A DNA stretch of 64,000 bases, taken from assembly GCF_902459535.1 (NCBI RefSeq), contig NZ_LR699553.1:1054001-1118000 (forward strand). Reading direction: 5' to 3'. Below, one piece after another: positions 35,246-43,952 of this stretch. The notes under the pieces were generated by a model. It saw only the letters and a list, made by a program, of their open reading frames with translations. It made no database searches and was not told where the DNA came from. Position 1 is the stretch's first letter. Each line of letters starts with the position of its first letter. The DNA is from Paraburkholderia dioscoreae. GTDB lineage: Bacteria > Pseudomonadota > Gammaproteobacteria > Burkholderiales > Burkholderiaceae. A program made the translations under genes and the position numbers.

Positions 35246-36826
35246 TCAGGCAGGTACCTTCGCGGATGATGTCGATGAGGCAAGGCTGTCGCGCAGTTCG
35301 CGCTTGAGCACCTTGCCCATCGGGTTTTTCGGCAGCGCGTCCAGCACATGCCACTGGCGTGGTCGCGCATAGTCGGCAAGCTGGCTGGCACAGTGAGCAG
35401 CAAGCGCCTCGATATCAAGCGTCTGCCCTGCCGCTGGTACCACGCAGGCGGCCACATCCTCGCCCAGCCCCTCGTGAGGTACCGCAATGACGGCCGCCTC
35501 GGCGATACCGGGAAAGCTGTACAGGACGCTCTCCACCGCGGCCGATGAAATCTTGAGGCCACCGCGGTTGATGATGTCTTTTATCCGGTCGACGAAATGG
35601 AGTACGCCCTCGTCATCAAAGCGCCCGATGTCGCCGGTGTGGACCCAACCGTCGACAAACGCTTCGCGAGTCGCGTCCGGATTGCCGAAGTAGCCGAGAG
35701 CCATTGAAGGGCCACTGAACACGATTTCGCCCAGTTCCCCTTGCGGCACGGGTAGTCCGTCGCTCTCGACGAGGCGCACCGAACACGTTGGCATGGGGAA
35801 CCCAATCGCGCCTGCTTTACGTGGCAGGAGGTGCGCGGGAAGATACGTTCCGGCTGGCCCTGTTTCCGTCATACCCCAGACATGAACCTGGTCTGCCCAG
35901 TGAACACGGGTGGAAATCTTCTCGATGACTTCTGGGGGCATGACCGAGCCGCCGTAACCGAACCGGCGTACCCGCCGCAGGTCGTAGGTGTCCTGGAGGT
36001 ATTCGTCGATAAGGAAGTGAATGATGGATGTGACGCCGTGGTAGACGGTCGTGCCTTCAGTCTCGATGAGTCGAAGACGTTCCGCGTTGGACAGGGGTAC
36101 CTGCTCGAGCACGACGCAAGCGCCACTGACCCACGAGGACATGCACGCCATGCTCATGACCGAGCTCGTGAAGAACGGCCATGCCCCCTGATACCGGTCC
36201 CCGCGCTCCAGCCCAACCGCGCCACCCATAGCCTGACCAGCATGCAACATGCTGCGGTGGCTATGCATGACAGCTTTAGCGCGGGCGGTAGTGCCCGAGG
36301 TGAACAGGAGGCAGGCCAGGTCCGTATGAATGACTTCCACGGGCACGGCGTCGGCCACGAACGTGCGCTCAGGGTCCGGCCAGTACTGTGGAGATTCAGT
36401 CGGTGCGTCGAGCAGCATCAGGCTGGCTGCCGGATACAGTTCGCCAAGCCTTGCAGCGGACTCCTGCATGCAGACCACGGCGACCGGTTCGGTCAGTGTC
36501 AGCGCGTGCCGGAGCTCTTCGTCGGAAGAGCGTGTGTTCAGCGGCACCACAACGGCGCCAATTTCCAGGCAACCCAGAGCGGTCAGTACGCACTCGCGGT
36601 TGGCGTAGTTTGTGAGAAACACAGCCACGCGGTCGCCGTGCCGCACGCCGCGGCGATAAAAGGCGCGCCCCATCATCTCCATCCGGTGGACCAGCTGGTC
36701 GTAGCTCAGACGGTCCCGATGGCCCTGCCAGGAGTGCCCGGAGAAAGCCGCGGCTTGCGGTATTTCCGCGGCACGCCGGCGAAGTAGCGCCGGGATGGTC
36801 AGTCCGTGAAGCTCGTTGTAGCTCAT
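35246..36826 (-). CDS. AMP-forming acyl-CoA synthetase
   Basis: A 526-residue ANL-superfamily ligase that activates a carboxylic acid to its CoA thioester. Motifs: LLFTSGTTARAKAVMHSHRS near residue 175 (A3, P-loop), MTETGPAGTYLP near 320 (A5), VHTGDIGRFDDEGVLHFVDR near 400 (A7), RIKDIINRGGLKIS (A8) and LPKNPMGKVLKREL near 505 with the catalytic Lys (A10). It is placed between SDR and hydratase genes, so it probably starts beta-oxidation of the ring-opened or side-chain acid. Benzoate-, cyclohexane- or medium-chain acids cannot be told apart from the sequence. Confidence 0.92.
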   Translation of the reverse strand: MSYNELHGLTIPALLRRRAAEIPQAAAFSGHSWQGHRDRLSYDQLVHRMEMMGRAFYRRGVRHGDRVAVFLTNYANRECVLTALGCLEIGAVVVPLNTRSSDEELRHALTLTEPVAVVCMQESAARLGELYPAASLMLLDAPTESPQYWPDPERTFVADAVPVEVIHTDLACLLFTSGTTARAKAVMHSHRSMLHAGQAMGGAVGLERGDRYQGAWPFFTSSVMSMACMSSWVSGACVVLEQVPLSNAERLRLIETEGTTVYHGVTSIIHFLIDEYLQDTYDLRRVRRFGYGGSVMPPEVIEKISTRVHWADQVHVWGMTETGPAGTYLPAHLLPRKAGAIGFPMPTCSVRLVESDGLPVPQGELGEIVFSGPSMALGYFGNPDATREAFVDGWVHTGDIGRFDDEGVLHFVDRIKDIINRGGLKISSAAVESVLYSFPGIAEAAVIAVPHEGLGEDVAACVVPAAGQTLDIEALAAHCASQLADYARPRQWHVLDALPKNPMGKVLKRELRDSLASSTSSAKVPA

Positions 36827-36899
36827 GAATTACCTGCAATACGTTGTTCGGATTCCCCGGCCGTGGACACAACGTCCGGGGCCGGGTGTTAAGCCACCT

Positions 36900-37694
36900 T
36901 CAGGCAACCGTGTCGACAACGCCACCGTCCACGCGCAGGGCAGCACCTGTGGTTGCAGATGCCTGGGGCGACGAAAGGTAGATGACCAGGTTGGCGACTT
37001 CTTCCATGCTCGCCGCGCGGCGGATGAGTGAGGTGGGGCGATGGGCGACGACAAACGCTGCCGCCGTCTCTTCCATCGACAGCCCCGACTTCTCCTGCTC
37101 TTCCTTCAGGAGCGCCTGCAGACCGTCGGACAGCGTCGGACCTGGCAACACCGCGTTGACGGTGACGCCTGTGCCGGCCATGCGTTTTGCGAGACCACGT
37201 GAGACCGTCAGGTTTGCTGTTTTCGTCGTGGCGTAGTGAAGCATGTCAACCGGAACGTTGAGCGCCGATTCCGACGAGATGAACACGACGCGACCCCAGC
37301 CGCGCTCCGCCATGCCCTGAAGATAGGCGCGTGCGGTTCGCACGCCTCCCATCACGTTGATTTCGTACATTCGAAGCCATACGTCGTCGGGTGTCTCGAA
37401 GAAGTCCTGCTGGCCATAGATGCCTGCATTGTTGATGAGAATGTCGACTGCAGGCACTGCAGCCTTCAGCGCGGCCACACCTTCAGCAGTGGCGACATTG
37501 GCGACAACGCCGCTGATTTCGGCGGTTGGCAATTCTGACTGCAGTCTCTCAATCGCGTGGTCGACTTCATCCTTCGTTAACCCGTTCAAAACCACCGATG
37601 CTCCAGCGTTAGCCAGCCCACGCGCAATGGCGAACCCGATTCCCTGGGTGGACCCGGTGACCAGCGCCGTCTTTGAGGTTAAGTCAATCTTCAT
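36900..37694 (-). CDS. SDR-family oxidoreductase
   Basis: The protein is 264 residues from the ATG at 37694, preceded by AGGAGTGCTATCC; the upstream ATG at 37703 has no site. A classical short-chain dehydrogenase: ALVTGSTQGIGFAIARGLA (cofactor loop), NNAGIYGQQDF, ISSESALNVP (catalytic Ser), YATTKTANLTVSRGLA (Tyr and Lys) and GGVVDTVA at the end. It would oxidise a hydroxy intermediate or reduce an oxo group with NAD(P)H. First gene of the ligase-hydratase unit after the LysR gene. Confidence 0.92.
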   Translation of the reverse strand: MKIDLTSKTALVTGSTQGIGFAIARGLANAGASVVLNGLTKDEVDHAIERLQSELPTAEISGVVANVATAEGVAALKAAVPAVDILINNAGIYGQQDFFETPDDVWLRMYEINVMGGVRTARAYLQGMAERGWGRVVFISSESALNVPVDMLHYATTKTANLTVSRGLAKRMAGTGVTVNAVLPGPTLSDGLQALLKEEQEKSGLSMEETAAAFVVAHRPTSLIRRAASMEEVANLVIYLSSPQASATTGAALRVDGGVVDTVA

Positions 37695-37727
37695 GGATAG
37701 CACTCCTATTTATCGAATATGGATTAT

Positions 37728-37739
37728 TTAAACGTTTAA
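37728..37739. promoter_or_regulatory. Palindrome TTAAACGTTTAA before the SDR gene
   Basis: A perfect 12-base palindrome lies 34 bases upstream of the SDR start, in the short gap after the LysR gene. It is AT-rich in a GC-rich setting. It could be an operator for the SDR-ligase-hydratase-glc run. Confidence 0.45.
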
Positions 37740-37759
37740 CCGGAGATATCTTTTTCTAG

Positions 37760-38713
37760 CTAGATGACCGAGTCGAGCAGGTGCGACGAGTGGGACGCTA
37801 CGAGATGGCGGGCGGGCTCTTCCATCTGTTTGAAATATTGAACGGTAAAATCGACGAAAGTCTTCACCCGTGCTGTAAGACGCTTTGAGCCATCCGTTAG
37901 AAGGTGAAAACGTTGGGCTGGCAGGTGGTAGTCCTCCAGCACAGGAACGAGTCGCCCGGCCTTAACGTCAGCGCCGACTTCCCAGGCCCCTTTCCATAAC
38001 ACACCCAAGCCTGCAACGGCCCATTGACGCAGGGCATATCCGTCGTTGGTCATCCTGTTGCCCTTGACCTGCACCGAGGTCGAAAAGCCGTCCTGCATGA
38101 ACCGCCAGCGGTCGAGCGGAAAGTCATCGCGCAGCAGAATCAAACAGTTGTGATTTCGCAGTTCATCGAGCGTGCGGGGAGGACCGTGCCTATCGATGTA
38201 GTCAGGTGAGCAGCAAACGACTGGTCGGTCGTTGCCAAGGGGTCTGGCCACCATTGAGCTATCCGGAAGGTTTCCCCAACGAAATGCAATGTCGAGACCG
38301 CGGTCGACGAAGTTCAGCACCTGGTCGCTGAAGTTGATGCGGAAAATAACCCCCGGATTCTCGGCGATAAACGCGTCAATCAATGGAGAGAGGTATTGCC
38401 GGCCGAGGTCGATGGGGCAGGTGATTCCGATTGTGCCCTGAAGGTCGGCGTGACCGCCTTTAATCGCGCGGTCGAGCGATTCGACGTCGTCGATAATGCC
38501 CACCGAATTCTCGAACAGGTATTGGCCTTCGGGCGTTGTGCTCAATCCGCGGGTGCTCCGCTTGAGCAGGGGCGCTCCGTATTGCTCCTCCATGGCCTTA
38601 AGCCGGCCGCTCATGGCCGCAGGCGAAAGGCCTAGTTGCCGTCCTGCGGTTGAAAGTGACCCTGTCTGGACGACCAGACGGAAGAGTCGCATGTCCTGTA
38701 TGCGGTCAGCCAT
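37760..38713 (-). CDS. LysR-family transcriptional regulator
   Basis: The protein is 317 residues. The N-terminal HTH covers residues 5-62 (MRLFRLVVQTGSLSTAGRQL, SPAAMSGRLKAMEE, LLKRSTRGLSTTPEG), then comes an effector domain (DLQGTIGITCPIDLGRQYLS, GLDIAFRWGNLPDSS). It is of the CrgA/DsdC-like group. The gene is divergent from the flavin reductase/LLM operon and lies upstream of the leftward SDR operon, so it may control both. The palindrome at 38834-38850 in the divergent gap is a possible site. Confidence 0.9.
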   Translation of the reverse strand: MADRIQDMRLFRLVVQTGSLSTAGRQLGLSPAAMSGRLKAMEEQYGAPLLKRSTRGLSTTPEGQYLFENSVGIIDDVESLDRAIKGGHADLQGTIGITCPIDLGRQYLSPLIDAFIAENPGVIFRINFSDQVLNFVDRGLDIAFRWGNLPDSSMVARPLGNDRPVVCCSPDYIDRHGPPRTLDELRNHNCLILLRDDFPLDRWRFMQDGFSTSVQVKGNRMTNDGYALRQWAVAGLGVLWKGAWEVGADVKAGRLVPVLEDYHLPAQRFHLLTDGSKRLTARVKTFVDFTVQYFKQMEEPARHLVASHSSHLLDSVI

Positions 38714-38833
38714 GGTGCGTTTGTCTCAAGTGTCGTTTTAATTCTGGTCGCTGATGTCGTCGTGATGTCAGCCCAGTACGAGCCAGTATAGGCGGAAGTG
38801 CACTCGCAAAGAGGCTTCAGCTTTTCGGAAAAG

Positions 38834-38850
38834 GCGAAAAGTTATTTCGC
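38834..38850. promoter_or_regulatory. Operator-like palindrome before flavin reductase copy 2
   Basis: GCGAAA-AGTTA-TTTCGC is a perfect inverted repeat with a five-base spacer, 85 bases upstream of the flavin reductase ATG and between it and the divergent LysR gene. A degraded copy with the same flanks (TTTCGCCAAATGTGAA versus TTTCGCTAAATATGAA) precedes the dead reductase at 11442. Conservation between two diverged copies supports a functional role. Confidence 0.65.
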
Positions 38851-38934
38851 TAAATATGAAAACGGTTTTCGGTGATTCCAGTGCTAATGTTTAACGACAC
38901 AAAGTCGTGACAGTGAAACACGAAGGAGACACAG

Positions 38935-39450
38935 ATGCACGCATATAGCGCGGCGACTGTTGCAACGCCCGAGCTCGCAGCAGGATTCAAATCCGCCATG
39001 AGCCGGGTCGCATCGTCCGTAATGCTCATTACCACCGTCGACAGCGACGATTACCCCCACGGTCTTGCGGCCACTGCATTTTCATCGGTCTCGATGGAAC
39101 CAGCGTCTGCCCTGATTTGCGTGAATCGCTCTGCCAGCGCCTCCCCGATTATCAAGGAAACCGGACTTTTCTGCGTAAGCCTGCTTCAGGCTGCGCACGA
39201 GCAGATTAGTACGATTTTTAGCCGCTCGGATATGCGTACCCAGCGATTCGTTGAAGGTGACTGGAAAACCGGCGTCAGAGGCATCCGCTACCTCGCTGAC
39301 GCTCAGGCTGCGATTTTCTGCGAAGTCGCGCGCGAAATCGAACATGGCACCCACACCATCATCATCGGCAACGTCATCGACGTGGTATTGCCGCAGGTGA
39401 GCGAACCGCTGGTGTATGTGGGTGGCCGTTACCGTCGGCTCGACAGCTGA
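38935..39450 (+). CDS. Flavin reductase component of a two-component monooxygenase
   Basis: A 171-residue flavin-reductase-like split-barrel protein that reduces FMN with NAD(P)H for the oxygenase encoded next. Motifs: AAGFKSAMSRVASSVMLITT, HGLAATAFSSVSMEPASALI and CVNRSASASPIIKETGLFCV (flavin-binding strands), and EIEHGTHTIIIGNVIDVVLP with the conserved GxH region, ending GGRYRRLDS. AAGGAGACACAG precedes the ATG. The LLM monooxygenase starts 160 bases downstream. The paralogue at 11442 is inactivated, so this gene is probably the only dedicated reductase for both LLM copies. Confidence 0.92.
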   Translation: MHAYSAATVATPELAAGFKSAMSRVASSVMLITTVDSDDYPHGLAATAFSSVSMEPASALICVNRSASASPIIKETGLFCVSLLQAAHEQISTIFSRSDMRTQRFVEGDWKTGVRGIRYLADAQAAIFCEVAREIEHGTHTIIIGNVIDVVLPQVSEPLVYVGGRYRRLDS

Positions 39451-39609
39451 AAGCTAAGTAGTGTGAAGAGTAGTTCCTTGGAGAGTGGCAGTCGGTACTC
39501 ACTCTGGTCAGCAGAGTCGAAGTTCGCCAGCCACTAAAGTCTGAACCGCCGACGAGCCAGGCTTGCGGCGCGCTAGCGGTTTATCAAGTTGAAAGATTCA
39601 GGAGATGAT

Positions 39610-40731
39610 ATGAAACTTGGAATGTTCATGCAGCCGTTGCACCTTGCCGGCGCGCAGTATCACCAGATGTACGACATGGATGTAGCGTGCGCGATTCACG
39701 CCGACAAGGTTGGGTTCGACGAGCTGTGGGTGGGCGAACATACCTCGCAGCGCACCGAGCCGATTACCAACGCGCTGCAGTTTCTGTCAGCTCTGATTCC
39801 GGTTACCCAGCGCATGAAATTGTGCACCGGCGTGTTGAATCTGCCTCATCACCATCCTGCCCGAATCGCGGCCGATGCTGCCATGTTTGACCACATGTCG
39901 AAGGGCCGCTTCATCATGGGCATAGGCCCCGGCGGTCTCGCGTCGGACTTCGAAGTCTTTGACAGTGACCACAAGGCAAGCGGCGCGATGCTGGCATCGT
40001 GTTACGCCATGATTCGCGCCATCTGGAATACGGACGCACCGTATGACCTCGAGACGGCACATCACAAGGTGAGCATCAAGAACACGGTGAACGAGGCGCT
40101 CGGCGTCGGGCTGATGCCCGTTCCGTACCAGAACCCATTCCCGCGCGTGGCGACTTCGGCGATGAGCAACTTTTCCAGCACAGCAAGGCTGGCGGGTGCC
40201 AACGACTGGGACGTGATTTCGGCTAACTTCAACCTTCCGTCGACCGTGGCCACGCACTGGCAGTCATACAGCGAAGGCGCGCAAGGCGCGGGTTTCAAGG
40301 CTGACCGACGCAACTGGCGAATCGCCCGTTCCGTCTTCGTCGCCGACTCCCAGGCAGAGGCCGACGAATACCTAGCCCGCGAATCCAACGCGCTGGCCAA
40401 GTACTTCGATTTCATGGTCACCCACTTGAAGGCTATCGGCTACGCAAGCATCTTCAAGTCGCGCCCCGACATGTCGGACGACGAGGTGAACATCGAGCAT
40501 TGTATTCGCGAAATGGTTATTGCCGGCGACGCAAACTCGGTTGTTGACCAGCTGGTGGCATTCAGCGAGAAAACCGGCCCGTTCGGTACTCTCCTGACGA
40601 CCTTCCATGAATGGGATGACGAGGCGCTGTGGCGCCGTTCGATGGAGCTGACGGCGAAGCGGGTGATGCCAAAGCTGAGCGAATACATGGAGCCCCGACT
40701 AGCGGAGGCGCAACAGGTCGAGCACGCATAA
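39610..40731 (+). CDS. LLM-class flavin-dependent monooxygenase, copy 2
   Basis: The 373-residue luciferase-like TIM-barrel oxygenase starts at the ATG at 39610 after AGGAGATGAT; an ATG-less upstream extension to 39589 is not needed. MKLGMFMQPLHLAGAQYHQM, DELWVGEHTSQRTEPITNAL, LPHHHPARIAADAAMFDHMS and PYQNPFPRVATSAMSNFSS are shared almost residue for residue with copy 1. With the adjacent flavin reductase it forms a complete FMN-dependent two-component system. Relatives carry out Baeyer-Villiger or terminal oxidation of ketones, terpenes or aldehydes; the substrate here is unknown. It precedes hydratase, thiolase and dehydrogenase genes. Confidence 0.92.
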   Translation: MKLGMFMQPLHLAGAQYHQMYDMDVACAIHADKVGFDELWVGEHTSQRTEPITNALQFLSALIPVTQRMKLCTGVLNLPHHHPARIAADAAMFDHMSKGRFIMGIGPGGLASDFEVFDSDHKASGAMLASCYAMIRAIWNTDAPYDLETAHHKVSIKNTVNEALGVGLMPVPYQNPFPRVATSAMSNFSSTARLAGANDWDVISANFNLPSTVATHWQSYSEGAQGAGFKADRRNWRIARSVFVADSQAEADEYLARESNALAKYFDFMVTHLKAIGYASIFKSRPDMSDDEVNIEHCIREMVIAGDANSVVDQLVAFSEKTGPFGTLLTTFHEWDDEALWRRSMELTAKRVMPKLSEYMEPRLAEAQQVEHA

Positions 40732-40747
40732 TAAGGAATTTGCGTCT

Positions 40748-40773
40748 GCTATCGCGGCGTCTGCCGCGATAGC
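40748..40773 (+). other. Hairpin directly after LLM copy 2
   Basis: GCTATCGCGGC-GTCT-GCCGCGATAGC is a perfect 11-base stem 17 bases after the stop. It is absent after copy 1. With no T run it may protect the mRNA 3' end rather than terminate. Confidence 0.5.
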
Positions 40774-40910
40774 AAAGGGCATCCGTCGGCGCTGCTACGA
40801 ATGTATCGAATTACTGCGGTGCAATGCACAAACTCTGCGTGCTGCCCCGGAACGCTGAACCTCCATGTTTCTCGATTGAGGAACCGGGGAATCTCCTTGT
40901 GCTGGTTTCG

Positions 40911-40950
40911 CCGTTCGCGTGCATTCCAAGGGCACGCGAGCGGCTTTTTT
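40911..40950 (+). terminator. Rho-independent terminator after LLM copy 2
   Basis: CCGTTCGCGTGC (40911-40922) pairs with GCACGCGAGCGG (40932-40943) with one G-U pair, followed by CTTTTTT. It is the duplicate of the terminator at 17674-17713. It separates the monooxygenase pair from the beta-oxidation genes that start at 40981. Confidence 0.9.
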
Positions 40951-40980
40951 ATTTGGTAAGGCTGGAGGCTCAAATCACCG

Positions 40981-41751
40981 ATGCAAGACATCCTTTTAAA
41001 TCAGAGTGCTGGCGTGCTGACCATTACATTCAACCGCGCCGGGAAGAAAAACTCCTTTACTGCAGCGATGTACACGGACATGGTCGCTGCGTTAGAAAAC
41101 GCAGCGGGTGACGACCAGGTTCGCGCTGTCGTCTTTCAGGGCAGCCAGGAGGCGTTTTCGGCTGGCAATGATATCGACGAGTTCATTTCTAACCCGCCCG
41201 TTGAGCCGGATGCGCCGGTCTGGCAATTCATCCGGGTGCTTAGTACTTTCCCAAAGCCTGTTGTTGCTGCGGTCAATGGCGTGGTCGTCGGAATCGGGGC
41301 CACCATGTTGCTGCACTGCGACCTCGTCTATGCGGCGACCGATGCCCGTTTCCGCGTGCCGTTTGTGAATCTCGGAGTGTGTCCTGAAGCCGGGTCGAGC
41401 CTTCTGTTGCAGAAGATTTTTGGATACAGGAACGCAGCCGAAGCTCTGCTGCTCGGAGGGCAGTTCAGCGCGGAAGAGGCGCTCAATGGCGGACTGGTGA
41501 CCCGGTTGCTGCCTCCTAATGAGGTCCTGGCCTATGCGCGGCAAGAGGCAGCGAATCTGGCTGACAAGCCAGTCTCCGCGCTGATGGAGACAAAACGCCT
41601 GCTGAAAAGCCACGACGCTGAGACTGTCAGCGTTCGAATCGAAGAAGAGACCCGCCTGTTTCAGAAGATGGTGACGCAGCCTGCAGCTCGTGAGGCCTTC
41701 GCCGCCTTTGGCGAGAAGCGAAGACCCGATTTCCGGAAGGTCGGCCAATAA
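40981..41751 (+). CDS. Enoyl-CoA hydratase/isomerase
   Basis: A 256-residue crotonase-fold enzyme. Oxyanion segments are FQGSQEAFSAGNDIDEF near residue 48 and AVNGVVVGIGATMLLHCDLV near 97. LGVCPEAGSSLLLQKIFGYR near 126 holds a single Glu in the PEAGSS pattern typical of enoyl-CoA isomerases and PaaG-like enzymes, so isomerase activity is likely. The C-terminus FAAFGEKRRPDF is the usual ending. It starts the beta-oxidation set with thiolase and dehydrogenase. Confidence 0.9.
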   Translation: MQDILLNQSAGVLTITFNRAGKKNSFTAAMYTDMVAALENAAGDDQVRAVVFQGSQEAFSAGNDIDEFISNPPVEPDAPVWQFIRVLSTFPKPVVAAVNGVVVGIGATMLLHCDLVYAATDARFRVPFVNLGVCPEAGSSLLLQKIFGYRNAAEALLLGGQFSAEEALNGGLVTRLLPPNEVLAYARQEAANLADKPVSALMETKRLLKSHDAETVSVRIEEETRLFQKMVTQPAAREAFAAFGEKRRPDFRKVGQ

Positions 41752-41786
41752 GGCGCGAATCACTTTTAATACCCCAAGGAGTTGAA

Positions 41787-42971
41787 ATGGAACGCGAAGT
41801 AGTTGTCGTAAGCGGCGTACGTACCGCCATTGGAACGTTTGGCGGTAGCCTGAAGGACATCGCGCCGACAGAGCTCGGCGCGCAGGTGGTGCGTGAAGCG
41901 CTGCGACGGGCTTCAGTTGGCGGTGATGAGGTCGGACACGTTGTCTTTGGCAATGTCGTTCATACCGAGCCGAAGGACATGTATCTGGCTCGTGTTGCAG
42001 CGGTGAACGGCGGAGTGACACAGGACGCACCTGCGCTCACGGTGAATCGCCTTTGCGGCTCTGGTCTGCAGGCGGTCATCTCGGCGGCACAAACAATCCT
42101 GCTGGGCGACGCTGACATTGCTGTCGCAGGTGGTGCGGAAAACATGAGCCGCGCGCCATACGCAGTCCCGCAGGCGCGCTTCGGGGCACGCATGGGCGAT
42201 ACACAACTGGTGGATATGCTGGTTGGGGCGCTGAGCGACCCGTTTCATCGATTCCATATGGGTGTCACCGCGGAGAACGTGGCACAGCAGTTCGGTGTGA
42301 CCCGGGAGCAGCAGGACGCGCTAGCTCTCGAATCCCATCGGCGCGCATCCAATGCCATCGAAAGGGGATATTTCAAGGAGCAGATTCTGCCCGTTGAAGT
42401 AAAAGGTAAAAAAGGTCCGACATTGTTCGAAGTTGACGAACACGTTCGCACAGCCCCCGCGTTCGAAGACTTCGCAAAGCTGAAGCCGGTTTTTACGAAG
42501 GAGAACGGCACGGTTACCGCCGGCAACGCTTCCGGAATCAATGACGCCGCAGCGGCGCTGGTACTGATGGAGCGAAAAGTGGCCGAGAGCCGTGGTTCAA
42601 AGCTGCTGGGCAGGCTGGTCGCCTATGCACACGCCGGCGTCGACCCGAAAATTATGGGAATCGGTCCCGTTCCGGCCAGTCGGGCCGCGCTCGCACGCGC
42701 AGGTCTCACCATCGATGACATTGACGTCATCGAGGCTAACGAGGCGTTTGCTGCCCAGGCGTGTGCTGTCGCACGTGAGCTTGGACTGGACCCGGCCAAG
42801 GTCAACCCGAATGGTTCGGGTATTTCGCTCGGTCACCCAATTGGCGCCACCGGCGCGCTGATTACCGTCAAGGCGCTCTATGAGTTGCAGCGTACGGGTG
42901 GGCGCTACGCGCTGGTCACGATGTGCATTGGTGGCGGCCAGGGTATTGCGGCCATCTTCGAACGGATTTGA
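41787..42971 (+). CDS. Acetyl-CoA C-acyltransferase (thiolase)
   Basis: The 394-residue enzyme of the PhaA/BktB type cleaves 3-oxoacyl-CoA with CoA. Catalytic residues: Cys in TVNRLCGSGLQAV near 89, His in NPNGSGISLGHPIGATGAL near 350 and Cys in VTMCIGGGQGIA near 380. NEAFAAQA near 318 is the family's NEAF motif. CAAGGAG precedes the ATG. The following gene starts 10 bases after its stop. Confidence 0.95.
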   Translation: MEREVVVVSGVRTAIGTFGGSLKDIAPTELGAQVVREALRRASVGGDEVGHVVFGNVVHTEPKDMYLARVAAVNGGVTQDAPALTVNRLCGSGLQAVISAAQTILLGDADIAVAGGAENMSRAPYAVPQARFGARMGDTQLVDMLVGALSDPFHRFHMGVTAENVAQQFGVTREQQDALALESHRRASNAIERGYFKEQILPVEVKGKKGPTLFEVDEHVRTAPAFEDFAKLKPVFTKENGTVTAGNASGINDAAAALVLMERKVAESRGSKLLGRLVAYAHAGVDPKIMGIGPVPASRAALARAGLTIDDIDVIEANEAFAAQACAVARELGLDPAKVNPNGSGISLGHPIGATGALITVKALYELQRTGGRYALVTMCIGGGQGIAAIFERI

Positions 42972-42980
42972 GGAGGCGCC

Positions 42981-43874
42981 GTGGGAATCCAGAATCAGGA
43001 CAGTACGCCGGTCGCCGCACTGGCAGTAAAGTCGGTCGGCATCGTGGGCTCCGGCACGATGGGGCAGGGAGTCGCGCAGACCCTAAGCGTTTCAGGCTTG
43101 CAGGTTGTGCTCATCGACATCTCGACCGCAGCGCTGGAAAAGGGCGTTGGAAAGATTGACACCGCGCTTGGTCGTCTGGTCGAAAAGGGGAAGTTGACTG
43201 GCGCAGACAAAGACGCGGCACTTGCGCGGGTAACGACGTCCACGGACTACTCAGTGCTCAAGGACGTTGACTTCGTGATAGAGGCGGCGACGGAAAACGT
43301 GGACGCCAAACTTCGCATCTTCGAGCAGATTGTGAAGGCAGTGTCGGCGCAGACCATCGTCAGCTCCAATACGTCATCAATTTCCATCACGCGGCTCGCT
43401 GCTCACATCGGGGTGCCGTCGCGCGTAGTCGGCATGCACTTCTTCAACCCGGTGCCACTTATGCCGCTCGTCGAGGTTATCCGAGGGCTTCAAACGAGCG
43501 ACGTTGCAGTGGAAACCGCGCGTCAGCTCGCCATCGCCGCGGGGAAGACACCCATCGTGGTCGCAAACTCTCCGGGCTTTGTCGTCAACCGCCTGCTGGT
43601 GCCTATGATTAACGAAGCGTTTTTCCTGCTTGGAGAAAGGGTGGCTACGGCCGAGGAAATCGATGCGGGTATGAAGCTGGGCGCGAACCACCCGCTTGGG
43701 CCGCTCGCGCTTGCAGACATGATTGGTCTGGATGTCTGCCTGTCGGTGATGGAAGTTTTCCATGCCGATTTCGGGGACCCCAAGTACCGTCCGAGCCCTC
43801 TGCTGCGCGAGATGGTGACCGCCGGCCGCCTGGGCCGCAAGACTGGACAGGGAGTCTATTCGTACGCGGCTTAG
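42981..43874 (+). CDS. 3-hydroxyacyl-CoA (3-hydroxybutyryl-CoA type) dehydrogenase
   Basis: A 297-residue NAD-dependent enzyme starting at GTG, 10 bases after the thiolase. VGIVGSGTMGQGVAQTLS near residue 18 is the NAD loop, SSNTSSISITRLA near 128 holds the catalytic Ser/Asn region, MHFFNPVPLMPLVEVIRG near 150 contains the catalytic His, and PGFVVNRLLVPMINEAF and NHPLGPLALADMIGLDVCL form the C-terminal dimer domain. It oxidises the 3-hydroxyacyl-CoA made by a hydratase before thiolysis. Confidence 0.95.
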   Translation: MGIQNQDSTPVAALAVKSVGIVGSGTMGQGVAQTLSVSGLQVVLIDISTAALEKGVGKIDTALGRLVEKGKLTGADKDAALARVTTSTDYSVLKDVDFVIEAATENVDAKLRIFEQIVKAVSAQTIVSSNTSSISITRLAAHIGVPSRVVGMHFFNPVPLMPLVEVIRGLQTSDVAVETARQLAIAAGKTPIVVANSPGFVVNRLLVPMINEAFFLLGERVATAEEIDAGMKLGANHPLGPLALADMIGLDVCLSVMEVFHADFGDPKYRPSPLLREMVTAGRLGRKTGQGVYSYAA

Positions 43875-43897
43875 AACCTGCTGCTCGTGGATGAACA

Positions 43898-43926
43898 AAG
43901 GCCCGCTGCATCGAGCGGCGGGCCTT
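43898..43926 (-). terminator. Terminator between dehydrogenase and lumazine synthase genes
   Basis: AAGGCCCGC (43898-43906) and GCGGGCCTT (43918-43926) pair, and three more pairs extend the stem to 12 with one G-U. Read on the minus strand it is followed by TTTGTTC, so it best serves the lumazine synthase gene, but it can stop both convergent transcripts. Confidence 0.75.
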
Positions 43927-43952
43927 GGATTCTCGGTCGGTCTGGCTGAGGC

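Noticed and set aside
35831..36787. 318-codon plus-strand frame
   Set aside because: Antisense to the acyl-CoA ligase, with no domain and no ribosome binding site.
41092..42030. 312-codon minus-strand frame
   Set aside because: It runs antisense across the hydratase and thiolase starts, with low-complexity Arg/Ser/His-rich translation.
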